A DNA stretch of 64,000 nt from Synaphobranchus kaupii (taxonomy: Eukaryota > Chordata > Actinopteri > Anguilliformes > Synaphobranchidae): positions 23,350,305 through 23,414,304 of the forward strand of contig CM056391.1 of NCBI GenBank assembly GCA_029718625.1, given 5' to 3'. The notes under the pieces were generated by a model. That model made no database searches, was not told where the DNA came from, and saw only the letters and a program-made list of their open reading frames with translations. The translations under genes and the position numbers were made by a program. Of the stretch, positions 12,117 through 52,330 are shown one piece after another (position 1 is the stretch's first letter; each line of letters starts with the position of its first letter).

Positions 12117-12245
12117 CCATATACCACTGTAACATTACAAATTAATTAAATAAAATTCAATAAAAATGTTGATCAACTGCAATATGTATTTCCACGTCAT
12201 ATACCGGTAAATTATGTACTGTAAATGAACTCCCCCAGACTGTAA

Positions 12246-22531
<10,286 letters not shown>

Positions 22532-22645
22532 AGAGGGATGCGTACACAGACAAACATGCACTACATTCAGACATAAACATACATGCGCTCACGCACACAA
22601 ACACAGTACAGACATTTGCACACAAATATGTACAGTAACACAGAA

Positions 22646-22676
<31 letters not shown>

Positions 22677-23550
22677 GCAGGGCGCAGAATTCAGTGTGTA
22701 TGGGAGGGCTTATGGGGCGGGCCCACACTGGCTTTCTTTTCCTTTAATAAGCTGAAGCACGCCTTGCACAATTCAGGACTGCTTTTAGTATCCACTGGTG
22801 ATGGGTAAAGCTGCAACTAAACTATTTATTTTACATGCTTTTTAGAGTTGGTGTTTTAATTTAAACCTTTTTTGTTCAAGTGATCTGAAAGTAGTTATTC
22901 ATGTGTTTTTCTTAAAAAATTTTTTGGAACCTATGATAAATATTTGCTACTTTATGTAATATAGCTTTTTTTGTTTTTTTGTTCTTTAGTGGGGCACAAG
23001 AAGGTGAACATTAGGGCGTTGGGGGTTTCCTGCGAGATGACAGACTGCTGTACGGATCGATTGTACGGAATGTATTATTTCCCTTGTGTGTCGGTTTGCA
23101 CTATGTGTAGGGCTTTGGAAATATTTTATAAATATGTGATAACACGCGTGAGTACAGGGCCAAAGAAGTCACCCAGTGCTGCTGCGTTTTTTTATTTCGT
23201 TTTTCCCATTTCCCGTCAGGTCAGGACCTTCTTTCCATTCAAAACGATATTGAAATATCAGGTTCTAGTCACAAAAGCCCATAGCCAGTCTTGACCAGTG
23301 GTTCAGGTAGCCCAAATGACAGGGTAATCTGCTGTCTGGAATAATCTATATATTTTTTTTTTTTCCCCTCCCCCTTTTCTCTGTGTTTTGTGTCACCAGT
23401 CAAGTGTGCCGTTAAGACGTAGATTTTAAAGTTGATTTGGGGATGTATGTAGCCATTGATATGAACATCAGATGATGTAAAACTGGAATCCATGTAAATA
23501 AGCTGAAATGAAAAATCTTTAATCTAAATAAATCTGTAAATTCCAAACGA
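22532..23550 (+). other. tspan3: tspan3 3' UTR (inferred)
   Basis: About 1 kb of non-coding sequence after the stop, including a (CA)n tract at about 22648-22676. AATAAA at 23527-23532 is the most likely poly(A) signal. The exact end is inferred. Confidence 0.6.
23527..23532 (+). terminator. Candidate poly(A) signal of tspan3
   Basis: AATAAA about 1 kb after the tspan3 stop codon, followed by T-rich sequence. Confidence 0.55.
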
Positions 23551-23760
23551 AAAGATTGTTTCCATTGCTTCGGCTTTTGGTTAGCTACGTATCTGATCAT
23601 ATATCTTATCTGTGGGCAGCAAGGGTCCTGGTTTTAAACCTACCGCAGCTATCCTCTAGCACCAACATCAAATCTCACACAGTGGGTGTGAAGAGCCTTG
23701 CGCATAGATCCTTCCAAATTGGGCTCTGGCATAGTGGTCTTCAATACAAACTGGAGAGTG

Positions 23761-23843
23761 CAGAAAAAGGTGCAACACACTCTTAGGAAGAATATAAAGC
23801 CTTTCTATTCTTCCTAAGAGTGAGTGTTACGCCTTTTTTCTGT
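23761..23843. repeat. Near-perfect palindrome / hairpin between tspan3 and pstpip1
   Basis: CACTCTTAGGAAGAATA (23778-23794) and its exact inverse (23806-23822) are separated by 11 bp. Flanking AGAAAAAGGTGCAACA and TGTTACGCCTTTTTTCT extend the stem imperfectly to over 30 bp. The AGAAAAAGGTGC edges recall the MITE at 29741-29967, so this is probably a small fold-back element. Confidence 0.7.
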
Positions 23844-24898
23844 ATTCTCTCTAGCTACTTGAGCTCAGATCTTTAACTCTACCAAACTGTGGCACACATT
23901 GCTACATTGGCACTCTGCAGAAGGAGCCCCAGGTATTTATATCCTTAAGTCAGGCATATACCAAGCTAAGATTTCCTTTAATTCTGTAAAATAAAAATTG
24001 CGAGCATCATAAAACCTTGGAAAAATAAGCTCTTATTTAACATTTGTCAACTGTGTTTGGTATATGAGCAGTTGTCTCAGTATGGGGTTTGATGATGGCA
24101 ACGTGCCCCCGTTACACACGTCTCTTCATTTCCTCCCTGGTTCTCTGCTGCGTCTCATTTTCCCAGCAGGGTTCTCATGTGCTCGACCTCTTCTCACGCA
24201 GTAACAGAAACCTCTGAACCAGAGGGATCAGTCTGCACCGTCACCCAATGCGGCGCAGTCACAGAATCCCAAACCGTGTGCCTCCCAGCCGCTCCACTGA
24301 CGAAACGCATCACATCCCTCCGTACCCAACACAACAACAGTACAGGCATTATAATCAGGGTGCTCAACAGTTTTGTGTCAGTGGGGATGTCCTACTGTGT
24401 AACTTGAGTTAAAAGTGCAGACTTGCACAACGATCAAGGAGCAAAAGAATTGCAGCCCTTTGGTCATGGACACAACAGCCTTGTGCCGGCAGGCCTGTTC
24501 AGAAATAGATGTACTCCCGTTCAACTTGTCATGCCTTGAGAAAAAGTACTTGGAATGGGGTAGGCATTGTGAGGAACATTGATACCAGGGGGTGTCTTGA
24601 GCTCATCTCTCTGCCAGTATTCCTGATGGAATGGTGATCTTGGCCGTGAGCTTTACAGCTCTTTTTGGGACGGTGTAGAATTTAAACTGAAGGCCTATTT
24701 TTGTCTTCTTTCCATAGGCTTACATAAGCAGGTGTTTAATAAAATTAACATCAGTGACAACCATAAGCTAGTCATGCGTAGGTTATTATTTTGAATATAA
24801 ACTTTGACCAATAAAGTTATCAGTTGTATACAATAGCACAGTTGAAAGCTAACTTTATACATCACCACAAGATGAGAAATGCCTAAATACAGAGAAAG
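23844..24898. other. Intergenic sequence between the two convergent genes
   Basis: No further gene. Open frames up to 76 codons have no recognisable features. The 3' UTR of pstpip1 may extend into the right part. Confidence 0.45.
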
Positions 24899-24904
24899 TT
24901 TATT
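24899..24904 (-). terminator. Candidate poly(A) signal of pstpip1
   Basis: AATAAA on the minus strand, about 115 bp past the pstpip1 stop codon. Confidence 0.5.
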
Positions 24905-25018
24905 TTTTTAAATTATGTACAGGCTTATGCTTCCTTGATGGGTTATGCCTTTGTTTTAAGAATATATTTCTTTGTGTTAATTTACAATGATTACTGTTCC
25001 ATGGTGTTTGCCTCATGC

Positions 25019-43067
<18,049 letters not shown>

Positions 43068-43222
43068 ACCGAGTGGTTATTCGTGCTTTGAAATGTTACA
43101 AGAAAATGTAACAAACTGTATTCCACATGTGAGAGCGTGGGGCAGTGCAGTGACTGAAAGCTAACAGGAGACAAAAAGAAAGACGACCACATGCAACCAG
43201 ACCCAGCCTTTAAAATGCTTCT

Positions 43223-43257
43223 TGTGGTTAGGCGAATAGACTCAAATGAGGAAGAAA
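43223..43257. promoter_or_regulatory. RUNX-like and PU.1/ETS-like sites upstream of pstpip1
   Basis: TGTGGTTA (43223-43230) is the RUNX consensus, and AAATGAGGAAGAAA (43244-43257) resembles a PU.1 box. Both lie 150-190 bp upstream of the ATG, in a gene that is leukocyte-specific in mammals. Motifs are seen; function is inferred. Confidence 0.35.
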
Positions 43258-43551
43258 CAGTAGGTGATGTCATTGACCCCACTGTGATGACAGTAGTCAG
43301 TTTTGGTTGCCATTTGAATATAAGATATACTGAGAGTTCAGGAACAGAATTACTTTGAATGACAAGAGTTGATTTACCAGGCTATAATTCTGCCCAATTA
43401 GTGTAAAGCACATTCACTTGCATGTGGATGTGAAGATATGAAATAATGCAGACTCAAAACGCACTCACTGCAAGGCAGACTCACTTTAACACCTTTTTTT
43501 TCATTTTCAGTAACTGCGCAGCTTATGAGTGCATAATATCAATTAAGTTAA

Positions 43552-43860
43552 AAGTGATATCTTATTTTCAGGTACTCTTAGAAGCTATACTATACTCTCT
43601 GCATTTGAATGGATCTCTATGGGAATTGGAGGGTGGGACTAGATTAAGGTGTAAATTACACGGGAATAGTATGGAACCCATAGTTGGCTAAATGGCTGTA
43701 AGTCATCAAGGGTCTGAGGTATCAAACGAGCCTCAAACCATCACTCTGCTGCCAGATATGCAGTAGATATGGATGGATCACTTGCAGTAGATATGGATGG
43801 ATCACTTATTTTTCCTTAGACTTCAATAGGAAAATGAGTCAGGAGAAACATGTTTTTTGG
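43552..43860. mobile_element. Truncated copy of the fold-back element at 40316-40880
   Basis: GATATCTTATTTTCAGGTAC through TGGATCACTT follows the left-arm tail and centre of 40420-40650. GCAGTAGATATGGATGGATC is duplicated in tandem (about 43760 and 43784). The right arm is largely missing. Confidence 0.75.
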
Positions 43861-45329
43861 AACATGTTGCATCAAATTAGGAATTAGTGTATATTTACAA
43901 ACATCAATAAAGTTGATAAGGTTAAACATTAAATATATTTTCTTTGTACTGTTTTCAATTAAATATATGTAAAAGAGAATTTACAAAGTACTGCTTTCTC
44001 CTTTTATGTGCATTTGACATACTTCATTTCATGAAGTGCTATATTCAAAATAATTCAAAGTAAATTTTAATTTTATTGAGTGAAGTGACATTATGTTTTC
44101 AGAGGCTATACATATGAGCAGATTAATTTTCCAATGCTTATTCACAATTACAGTATAAACAAAAATATTTTTTTATCGTGTCACTACTATATGTATTAAT
44201 GACTATAAGCTAGGTAGTGTTGTAAGAACAAGGAACGTCTTTATAGCAAGAAGTAGAAGACTGGAATGCCTTGTATACATTTCATGAAGTTCTACATTCA
44301 AAATAAATCACATTTAAAATCCCTATTATATTTGAGTTGTAGCTCCAAGGTAAATAAAAAATTATCTTGATTTAATTTCACATATAACACAATTCCAATA
44401 CAACACCAATAATTCCAGAAAAATGTGCATACATAATGATAATACTGGCATTTTGCTATTATGTATTATTAAAGAACTCAAATGGTCCATGTAAGGCATG
44501 CTCAGAAATGCAATTCACAGGATTTCAGTGACAAACTGTAGCAAATATGAATTTGCATTAAAAATGTCCCTCCAACCCTTCCTATACCCAACATGACTGA
44601 ACCTGATCTACTCTAATTTTGGTACTAGACACATATAAAAGTAAAATAATATAGAGGTGGAAGCTAGGTGTGATGTCATTACTGCAGTTAGAACAGAAAT
44701 AGTAGGTGGAGCTGATAAACAAAACTTTGTAATGGTATTTTCCTATTTCCTATACACCACCATTGACCTCAGTGTCAACTTAATATTCAGTACAATACTA
44801 CCACCTTGTGGAACACAGGAACAAATACCATGCAATGTATCTTAAGCCATAGACTCTAGACTAGAGACTCTCTGAACAGGTGCCAGTGGGTGGCATCAGA
44901 GAGGCAGCTGCCCTCACTGAAGTTTTTACTTATTCCTAAAGCATTCTGGTCATTCTTCAGTGTCCAACCATCAGGTAAAAAAATAAGAAAACAAACAGAA
45001 ACATTTTAATTAGCCAGCTTCTCACGTGACTACAGGACACAGAACTCAATTGTTGAAATTACATTTTATAACGACTCTTAACTGAATCAAACTCTCAGGA
45101 GTCCTTTTCTTGTCATTACATTTTTAATAATCAGTTTAATAACAGTAGCAATATACTGAACGCTTACTTTACCCAGTGTTCTGAGGAAATAACTACAATT
45201 CTACATTAGGCTATTGGGTGGGATTTCTTTTATTTTATTGGTGGCCAATTTGATGTAGATGCACGTTGATTTTGTGGACATGTATTGCTTTGTGTTCAAT
45301 ATATTGGTTCATATATTTGCCCCTGTGTT
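43861..45329. other. AT-rich intergenic DNA upstream of pstpip1
   Basis: No genes or element boundaries recognised. The CATTTCATGAAGT.CTA.ATTCAAAATAA block appears twice (about 44028 and 44279), a weak local duplication. Confidence 0.45.
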
Positions 45330-45481
45330 TGTCAAACTCCTCAAAATGCCAGTTTCTCAGTCAAAATGACCTCCTAGACTCTTTCCAATCTGGCTTTAGG
45401 GCTGCCCACTCAACAGAGACAGTCCTCCTTGCAGTCAGTCAGGAGCGGCTATTCTCTCCTCCACTAATCCTCCTTGACCTT
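45330..45481 (+). pseudogene. Fragment of a non-LTR retrotransposon reverse transcriptase
   Basis: The conceptual translation contains FQSGFRAAHSTETVLLAV, a motif of fish LINE reverse transcriptases. The fragment stops abruptly in an LILLDL-like stretch at the ERV left boundary (45482). The continuation was not found to the right of the ERV. Confidence 0.65.
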
Positions 45482-46196
45482 TGTGGAGGGAAGTCCTTTA
45501 CTCTCTCCTCATTAAGTTCAATTTGAGATGGGTTTTAGAGTGGAAGAATTCTCAAGATAAAGATGAAGGAAATAGCAGAATCTTCTATTAAATTTAATCT
45601 TTTATTAAACGGTCAAACGTTGATTCAACATGGGAAAACCACAAACCTACGCAGAGGATTCGGAATTCCCCGAACAATAACAAACAACAGTTTATACAAT
45701 ATCAAAACTCCTCCTTTACGTTACTAATACACCAATGATATGTGGTAACACCTTTTCATAATATCTTATTTTATCCAATAACAAATTAGGCAAAAAAATA
45801 AATATGTTATATGACCTGTTCTTACCCTATGCGCTTGGGGGCACTCTTGATCTATCAAATAAATTGTTTGTGAACTCTCCCCCCATGCTTTTTAATCAGA
45901 CCATGAAATTCTCCTTAATTCCCCTTATTTTTATTCTTCTCCCACCTGTTCGGTCAGCATGATCTATCTTATCAGCTTAGTTATGGAACACAGGAGGAAA
46001 ACATTCCTGTTTTGACTGGTGTGATAGATTGCCCTCGTCCTTGCTGACAGAGAACTATCCTGCACCCTCTCACAACCCCCCATCTCAGTACTTTTCCACT
46101 AGATCTTGACTGTATTATTTAATTATTTATATAAGTTTGCTTATTAAGGCTTTCTTGGGCCCACAGAACAGTTTCACAAAACAGCTTACTTCCACA
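45482..46196 (-). mobile_element. 3' LTR of the ERV, 715 bp
   Basis: On the minus strand it starts TGTGGAAGTAAGC and ends ACTTCCCTCCACA, with short perfect inverted ends (TGTGGA/TCCACA). It follows a purine-rich tract. The 90 bp at its 3' end is repeated at 55746-55835. Confidence 0.8.
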
Positions 46197-46210
46197 TTCC
46201 CCCCTTTGAG
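46197..46210 (-). other. Polypurine tract
   Basis: Minus-strand CTCAAAGGGGGGAA lies immediately upstream of the 3' LTR, the usual primer site for plus-strand DNA synthesis. Confidence 0.75.
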
Positions 46211-46689
46211 ACCATTCGGTCTCACACTCTCTTGTTGATACTTCGCCTGGTGGTGGGGTTATGTTATGACATTAGTATTGTATGATAAAAATAAACATTT
46301 GTAGTTGATTAGTTTCATGCATAATTTACCTAAGTTAATATTTCCTCTAATTAACAATTAACAGATGATCTATCGAACAGTAAATATCAAGAATATCAAA
46401 AAGTTAATCAAAAAGCTACTGTATTTAATGATTTTTAATGATCATCTAATTTTGATTCGCTATAATTATACAAAGATTATATAAAAATAATTGGATTATA
46501 CTTGTAATGTCTTCTTCCTCTTCTTAGGAGCCCATATTCTAAGAAGCCTGAGGAGAGGTTACTAGCACTTCACTCAGGCATCTCTTAACTTCTTCACCCT
46601 TTTTCTTAATCTATTTATGTGTCTGTTTTTATCTATCCTAAGGGCCTTTAGTCAGTTGGGGCTTTATTATGTCCCCTTTGAGTTGTTCT

Positions 46690-47345
46690 TTTCTTCATGT
46701 AGTCAGTGTATGTAATATGTGTGATCATGGGGTGTCAAATGGATAAATCTATTCTGACTATTTATCATGGCCATGAGTGCTAATGGTAGACCTTGTACTC
46801 ATCTCATCCCTGTTTGCCTACATATTTTCTGTAATTTAGTTTTTAGAACCATTGTCGCTGCTCAGGGTCTGACAGACCCCGAATCTGGGGGAAATTTCTC
46901 TTGTCAAGGCTTTAGCTACAGTTTTAGAATCCACATGCGCAGTGGGGAAATGCTTCTACCCATCTTGAAAATATATCAATGAATATATCAATGATCGATC
47001 ATATCTACATAGTCCATTACCAACTTTACCTTACTTCCTGACAAATTTTGCATCTTGATATCATGCTAGTATAAACCAATGTTTCTGTATTTATCTCATC
47101 ATCTCCCCCCTTGCAGAGTGGCCAACACCATGGGCAGCTCTGCAAATGACCTCTATTACTGCGCTTGGTGTGATTGCTTTCCCTGCTTTCCCTGTACATT
47201 GCCGCCATATTCCTGTAGACTTATCTAACCCACATCCTCTATTTTCCCATTCCACCTTTTCTGACATTGTAGAAGCCTCTTGTGCTTCTACATTCAGAAA
47301 CACCTGTTTGATCTGCTGTAGGCCAGTACTCCAACTCTGCTGCTA
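46690..47345 (-). pseudogene. ERV integrase fragments
   Basis: Minus-strand frames carry a HHCC-type zinc-binding region (AAHGVGHSARGE, then a CKICQ cysteine pair near 47030-47060). Further on is a stretch with DSKTVAKALT and RFGVCQTL that resembles the integrase core. Several frameshifts and stops interrupt it. Confidence 0.65.
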
Positions 47346-47599
47346 GTTTAGCAGCTTTATCTCCATAATCGTTTCCTGCTGACACAAGGTCTGTTCCGCC
47401 TGTATGTGCTCTGCACTTTATAATTATAATTTTTTACCGGTTGTTTCATGACCTCCAACAGTTATTTTTATCTCAAAAATGTTTTTTATACGGTTTCCCC
47501 CTGCAGTGAGAAACCCTTGTCTTGCACATATTCCCCAAAATGTGTACTATATACCCCACAAGCATACGCTGAGTCACAGTAGATATTAACGGTGTGTCC

Positions 47600-48390
47600 T
47601 GTACCCCTTCTACAGACTCTTGCTAGGGCTACCAGTTCTGCTTGTTAGGCACTTGTCCCTGGGCTTAGAGCTGATTCTTCGATCGTTTGATATGTCCATG
47701 GCCCTTCTTGTCGTACTACAGCATATCCGGCTCTCCTTTTTCCTGTGTGGGGATCAAAGAACACGTGGTCTGGAGCCACCAGTGGTTCTTGGTGCAGGTC
47801 TTCTCTTGCTCTTGCTTCTGCTTCCACCATTCTTTCACATTCATGTGGTTGGCCTTCTTCTGGGGTCATTATTAATTCCGCTGGTTTCACAGCTTTGCAT
47901 CTGATAATGGTCAATCCTGGCTGTGGTGAGTAGGATCTCATATCCTGATACTCTCCAAGGAAATCCACTGCCTGCAGTACCCCGTCATTCCTAGGAATCT
48001 CTGCATTTCTTTCACCGTTCTCGGTCTGGGCACCTTCGTAATTGCTTCAATTCGTTCTGCTGAAATACTTTTGCTCCCTTCCTTAAGAGTATGACCCAGG
48101 TATTGCACTTGTTCTTGACAAAACTGTAACTTTGACTTGGATACTTTGTGGCCTTTTAGTGTCAGTTCTTGTAACAGTTTCTTACTGTCCTCTTTGCATG
48201 CGGTCATACTTGGGCTGCATAGGAGAAGGTCGTCCACGTACTGGATGAGAGTGCTTCCCCCTTTGGCGCAAAGTCCGCTAGGTCATTTCTGACCATTTGA
48301 TTGAATAGGCTAGGGGATTCTACATATCCTTGAGACAGTCTCTGATAAGTGTACTGTTGCCCCCTGTATCTATTAAAAAGTTGCATGTTT
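47600..48390 (-). pseudogene. ERV reverse transcriptase / RNase H fragment
   Basis: The polymerase signature YVDD lies at 48229-48240, preceded by a YQRLSQGYVESPSLFNQ segment (B motif region, about 48270-48350). It is followed by QYLGHTL and RFLGMTGYCRQWI (thumb). A frame at 47645-47968 has DPHTGKRRAGYAVV, typical of a retroviral RNase H start. The frame changes near 48210-48300 and at 47968. The fingers domain and protease are missing. The motif style is closest to gamma/epsilon-like retroviruses. Confidence 0.75.
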
Positions 48391-48501
48391 TCCCTCTTAT
48401 GAGAATATCAATTTGTGGTTAATTTTGTGGCACAGCTGGATGTTATAGATAGCATTTCCTTTGCTTCACACTCTCCCTCTGCTCCTAGGGGTGTAGGATT
48501 C

Positions 48502-50770
48502 TCAAGGCATCCCTATTGAAGGGGATTCTGTTAGGGACTCATTCCCCATTGTTGTTGTGGCTGTTGTGGCTGCTGTGGCTGCCATCCCTCCTGCTGCTGC
48601 CCATACATGTTTTGCTGTGGGGTCATTGCTATCTGGTTCTCGGGTCCTTGATATGATGGCATTGGCGGGTACGATGGCCACCACCCAGAGTTTGCTCCTT
48701 GGTTCATGCGGCCTCTTGATTGGAATCCTCTTCCTCTGTGACAGTTCCTGGCCCAGTGTCCCATCTTTCCGCATCTCCAGCAGTCTTTCTGCTGTCACTG
48801 GCCCTGGTTCGTCCATGGCCTTTGGAAATTTTGGTCCAGCCCATTCGATGAATGGGCCCTGTCCTCCTTGGACTTGTGGTGAGGGTGGGGGTACCTTTAT
48901 CTGCTGGGTTATCACTGCTGCTTGAATTCCCTGATATTCTCTCTCCCTGTCGGCTATCTGGAGAAGTAACAGTTTCTTCTTTAGAATTTATACTGCCTTT
49001 CTGAGGTCTTCATACTTTCTCTGTGCAGCTTCATGTGGTGGACAAGATGGGCTCTTTGTTTATCCCAATTCTCCTGGGGAAGCCCCACAACCTTGCTTAG
49101 GGCCTTTATCACTGGTTCGGGCAATGCTTTACACAACATGTGAAAGAACATTGTCGATGTTCCTTGTGATGCATCAAATGTCTGTCCCATGTTTGTTTTC
49201 CATGTCTCCTGCATCCTGTTGATAAAATCATGGATGTCCTCTCCTTCTTTTAGTTCTACACTTGTTATATCTGCAAGGCTTGATTTATGTGGAAACATTC
49301 CCCTCAACGCGCCCACACACATGGTCTGTGCCTGCTGAATGCTTCTCCGTCCATCTTGTGAGTGTCCATAATTCCTTTCAGGCCTGCCAGGTCCATTATT
49401 TCAGTGACCTGGTGCCCCACACATCTTACTAGTAGCTGCTTAACATCTCCCATACACAGGGGCAGGTGAGTCGTTTGCATCTCTACCTTCGCTATCCATG
49501 GTCCTGCTCCCTCTGTTATTTTTGGTAAATCCTTGACCATGTTCTCCAGGTCCATTGATGACCATGGGGTGTACTTAGTGAGTGGCTGTTGTCTCCCTGG
49601 TTGGGGTAGGACTTGCAATGGGGCCAGGAAGGTTTCTTCATCCTCTTCGTCTCCTTCTTTCCCTGGATTGTATCGAGCAGGTGCTCTCCTTCTTCTGCCG
49701 CTCTTCCTGAGGATTTTGCTGGCACTGTTCTGGATATCACTACTGATATCGTAGACCTGCTTCAATTCTTGAACTCGTTGCTGCGAGTACCCTCCTTCGC
49801 GCAGGAATGCTTGTTCTGCTTTTTTCACCTCCTTTAGGGTTTTGTTTCAGCATTTCCTTTGTCACTTTCTTTTTCTTTCTTATTGCACTTTCATCTGAGT
49901 CTTCACTATTAGAGGAGCTTGATTCATCTCTGGAAGGGCAGTTGACCTTAGTTTCACTTTCCATTTCATGTCATATTCTCCTCTCCTTGGGTCTCTTTCA
50001 GCTCTTCTTGATTCTCCTTTCGGTTTTGTTTCTTCTTCTCACATTTCTTCTTCATTTCTTCTTCTCACATCTCACATTCTCACACCTTCTTCTCACTTCT
50101 CACATTCTCACATCTTCTCACTTCTCACCTCCCTCTGCTTCTTCCATTGCCTGTTGATATCTGGTGGCACATCCTAGCTTGCTGCTCCTTTCAGATTCAC
50201 GTGCCCCCGACGACTTGACTGTTTCTTTCTTGCAACTTGTGATTCCCTGATTCTCTGGCCCGTCATGAGGTGTGTGGAGTCGTGGGAATGGTGTGCTATT
50301 TGCGGGATTTCCCTCGTTTCCTTGGCTGCCACTCTGGGCTGTCTCTGATTTGCTGTAACTTTTGATCTTATTAAAACGGTTTCCAAATTACCTTCTACTT
50401 CCAGGGTCCCTTTCACTTTCACCAACTCTGGTCTCATCCTCACAGTAGTCTCAGGCCCCTGGCTCAAATCTTCTTGTTCCCCAGTGCTGTTCAATAGGTG
50501 ATACAGGCCGCCTGTAGCTCCATTCGCCGGTCGCCACCATCCTTCTGGTGGTCTCTCTGATGCTGCTGGCTGGGGGTTCACTTTCGGCTGGTGCCCCTCC
50601 TTCTTCTCCACAGTCGCTCTCCGTCTGAAAGACTCAGTTTTCCATTGATTTAGCTGTGCTCTGTAAGTTCGCAACTTTCCTTTCCGGTTCTTACTCTCTT
50701 TACTACACAAAATTGCTTCCACTGATTGCAGGTATTGAAGTCCAAAAGTACCTTCCTTAGGCCATACCAA
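48502..50770 (-). pseudogene. ERV gag, multiply frameshifted
   Basis: Successive minus-strand frames at 50770-50174, 49828-49304, 49322-48981 and 48915-48502 together cover a Gag-like polyprotein. The frame at 49322-48981 has capsid-like helical sequence (EGEDIHDFINRMQETW). A single zinc knuckle C-x2-C-x4-H-x4-C (CWRCGKMGHWARNC) is encoded near 48738-48783, followed by a Gln/Pro-rich tail. Stops and frame changes break the gene at several points. A simple TTCTCACATT-type repeat interrupts it near 50030-50130. Confidence 0.7.
50030..50135. repeat. TTCTTCTCACATTCTCACA simple repeat within gag remnant
   Basis: A pyrimidine-rich tandem tract of TTCTCAC units. It probably expanded after the provirus decayed. 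Confidence 0.75.
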
Positions 50771-50799
50771 GACACCTCTTGTCCACTTTTCCCATTTTT

Positions 50800-52330
50800 T
50801 TATAGTCTTGTAGAACCCGCACAGCTAGACCAATGAGGGAATAGCTGGAGGGGAAGGAGCAAATATGTTTTTCCTCTGCTGTTGTGATGTAAATAAAAAG
50901 AGTTTAGTGATTTATCCTCCGGTCATGAATAGATTACAAGTACATTTAAGAATATACTGGGTCCGTCGCCACGAGTCAGATATGAATGCGCTGCTCCATA
51001 TCCCGCTTAAGACAGGCCTGAAACGGATCAGTATGATTCTTATTATTCTCCGTTCGCAAACGGGGCCATGTTGTCATCACGGATATATATCCGACCTGTC
51101 GTCCAAATGTCAATATTCTAATGGAAGCATTAGAACACTCACACAGGAGTTGAACAACACATCGAATATATCTATGATCACAAACAGTAAGCGTAACAGT
51201 TACAATTGGTTTACTCATAATTATCTAACTTTATATTAAATTATAATTTAGAATTTTACTTTAATCATGCGTGAAGCTCAGAGTGGTTACGCTCGACTCT
51301 TCCTCGACTTCTTCCGACACTTCCTTGTGTGCCACCATTACTCAATATATGCTCCCAGGATTGCCGAATCTCAGTTCGGTGGAGAACACAGAGGTTGGGG
51401 GTCTGGCCGACACAATACATGCATTATATTTTACATAGATAGTTGCGAGGCCAGGTCAGCGTGCACTCAGAGGGCTCCTTAAGGCTAATTTGACAAGAAC
51501 CGACGTAGAACGTCCATGGGCTCTCTTCACATCAAATTCCCAGAGCCGTGCATTACCGATCCTTTTACGGGCCGACCTCGACCGCCTATTCCAAACTTGG
51601 GAACTCCACATAAAGTACCACGCCACTGATCAGTTGGTCATTGGTCAGAATTGTTCCCCTGAGTATTCAGTCGTAACTTAGGCTGAAAAAGGTATAAAAT
51701 GGATTAGAGTCATGGAGACCACGCAAGTTAAAATAAGAAGAATTTATTCACAGGCAGGTAGGTCATTATCTTAAAATTATTAGTCAATTACATTATAGAA
51801 ATTACGAAAAGAAAACACAGAGTAAATATCTTACCCGGCCTGCTTCAGCTACACACACACACAGAATCTGCACAGTGGGGGAAGTCGATTGCGATCTTCC
51901 TACACACACACAAAACACACAATCTGCACGGTGTGGGAGATCGGTTATGATTCTCCCTACACAAAAACATAGAGTATGCACAGAGTCTGCACGGTGTGGG
52001 AGATCGGTTACGATTCTCCCAGATAGGTTTGTCTCCCTTTCTGTTATGCCAAATCACGCGTTTGAACCAGGCGGCACTGCCATAAATTAACCTGGAGGTG
52101 TGGTCGAATCTGGAATTTAGACCCCCACCTTTAGGGGTTGCTGAGTAGGGTGAGGGAAAAGGAGTTGATTACCAGAGAGGACATTCCAGTGTTAGTTTTT
52201 CCTGAGTTATTGAAACTATGTTTTACTAAACTCCATTTGGTATGAAATGTATCTCATTTGATTCCTTGATTTTACCAGATTACATTCCATACCAAACCGC
52301 TTACCATTGTGATTATTATTAACAGATTAA
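50800..52330. other. Unclassified insert within the ERV region
   Basis: Separates the gag N-terminal frame from the leader-side ERV sequence. A GTAAATAAAAAG poly(A)-like site lies at about 50890 and a GGTATAAAATGG TATA-like box at about 51691, which could belong to another LTR. No matching ends were found. A 55-65 bp tandem repeat occupies 51855-52025. Confidence 0.35.
51855..52025. repeat. Tandem repeat, about 55-65 bp unit, 3 copies
   Basis: TCTGCACGGTGTGGGAGATC followed by GGTTA.GATTCTCCC occurs at about 51920 and 51985, with a diverged copy (CTGCACAGTGGGGGAAGTCG) near 51869. Confidence 0.8.
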
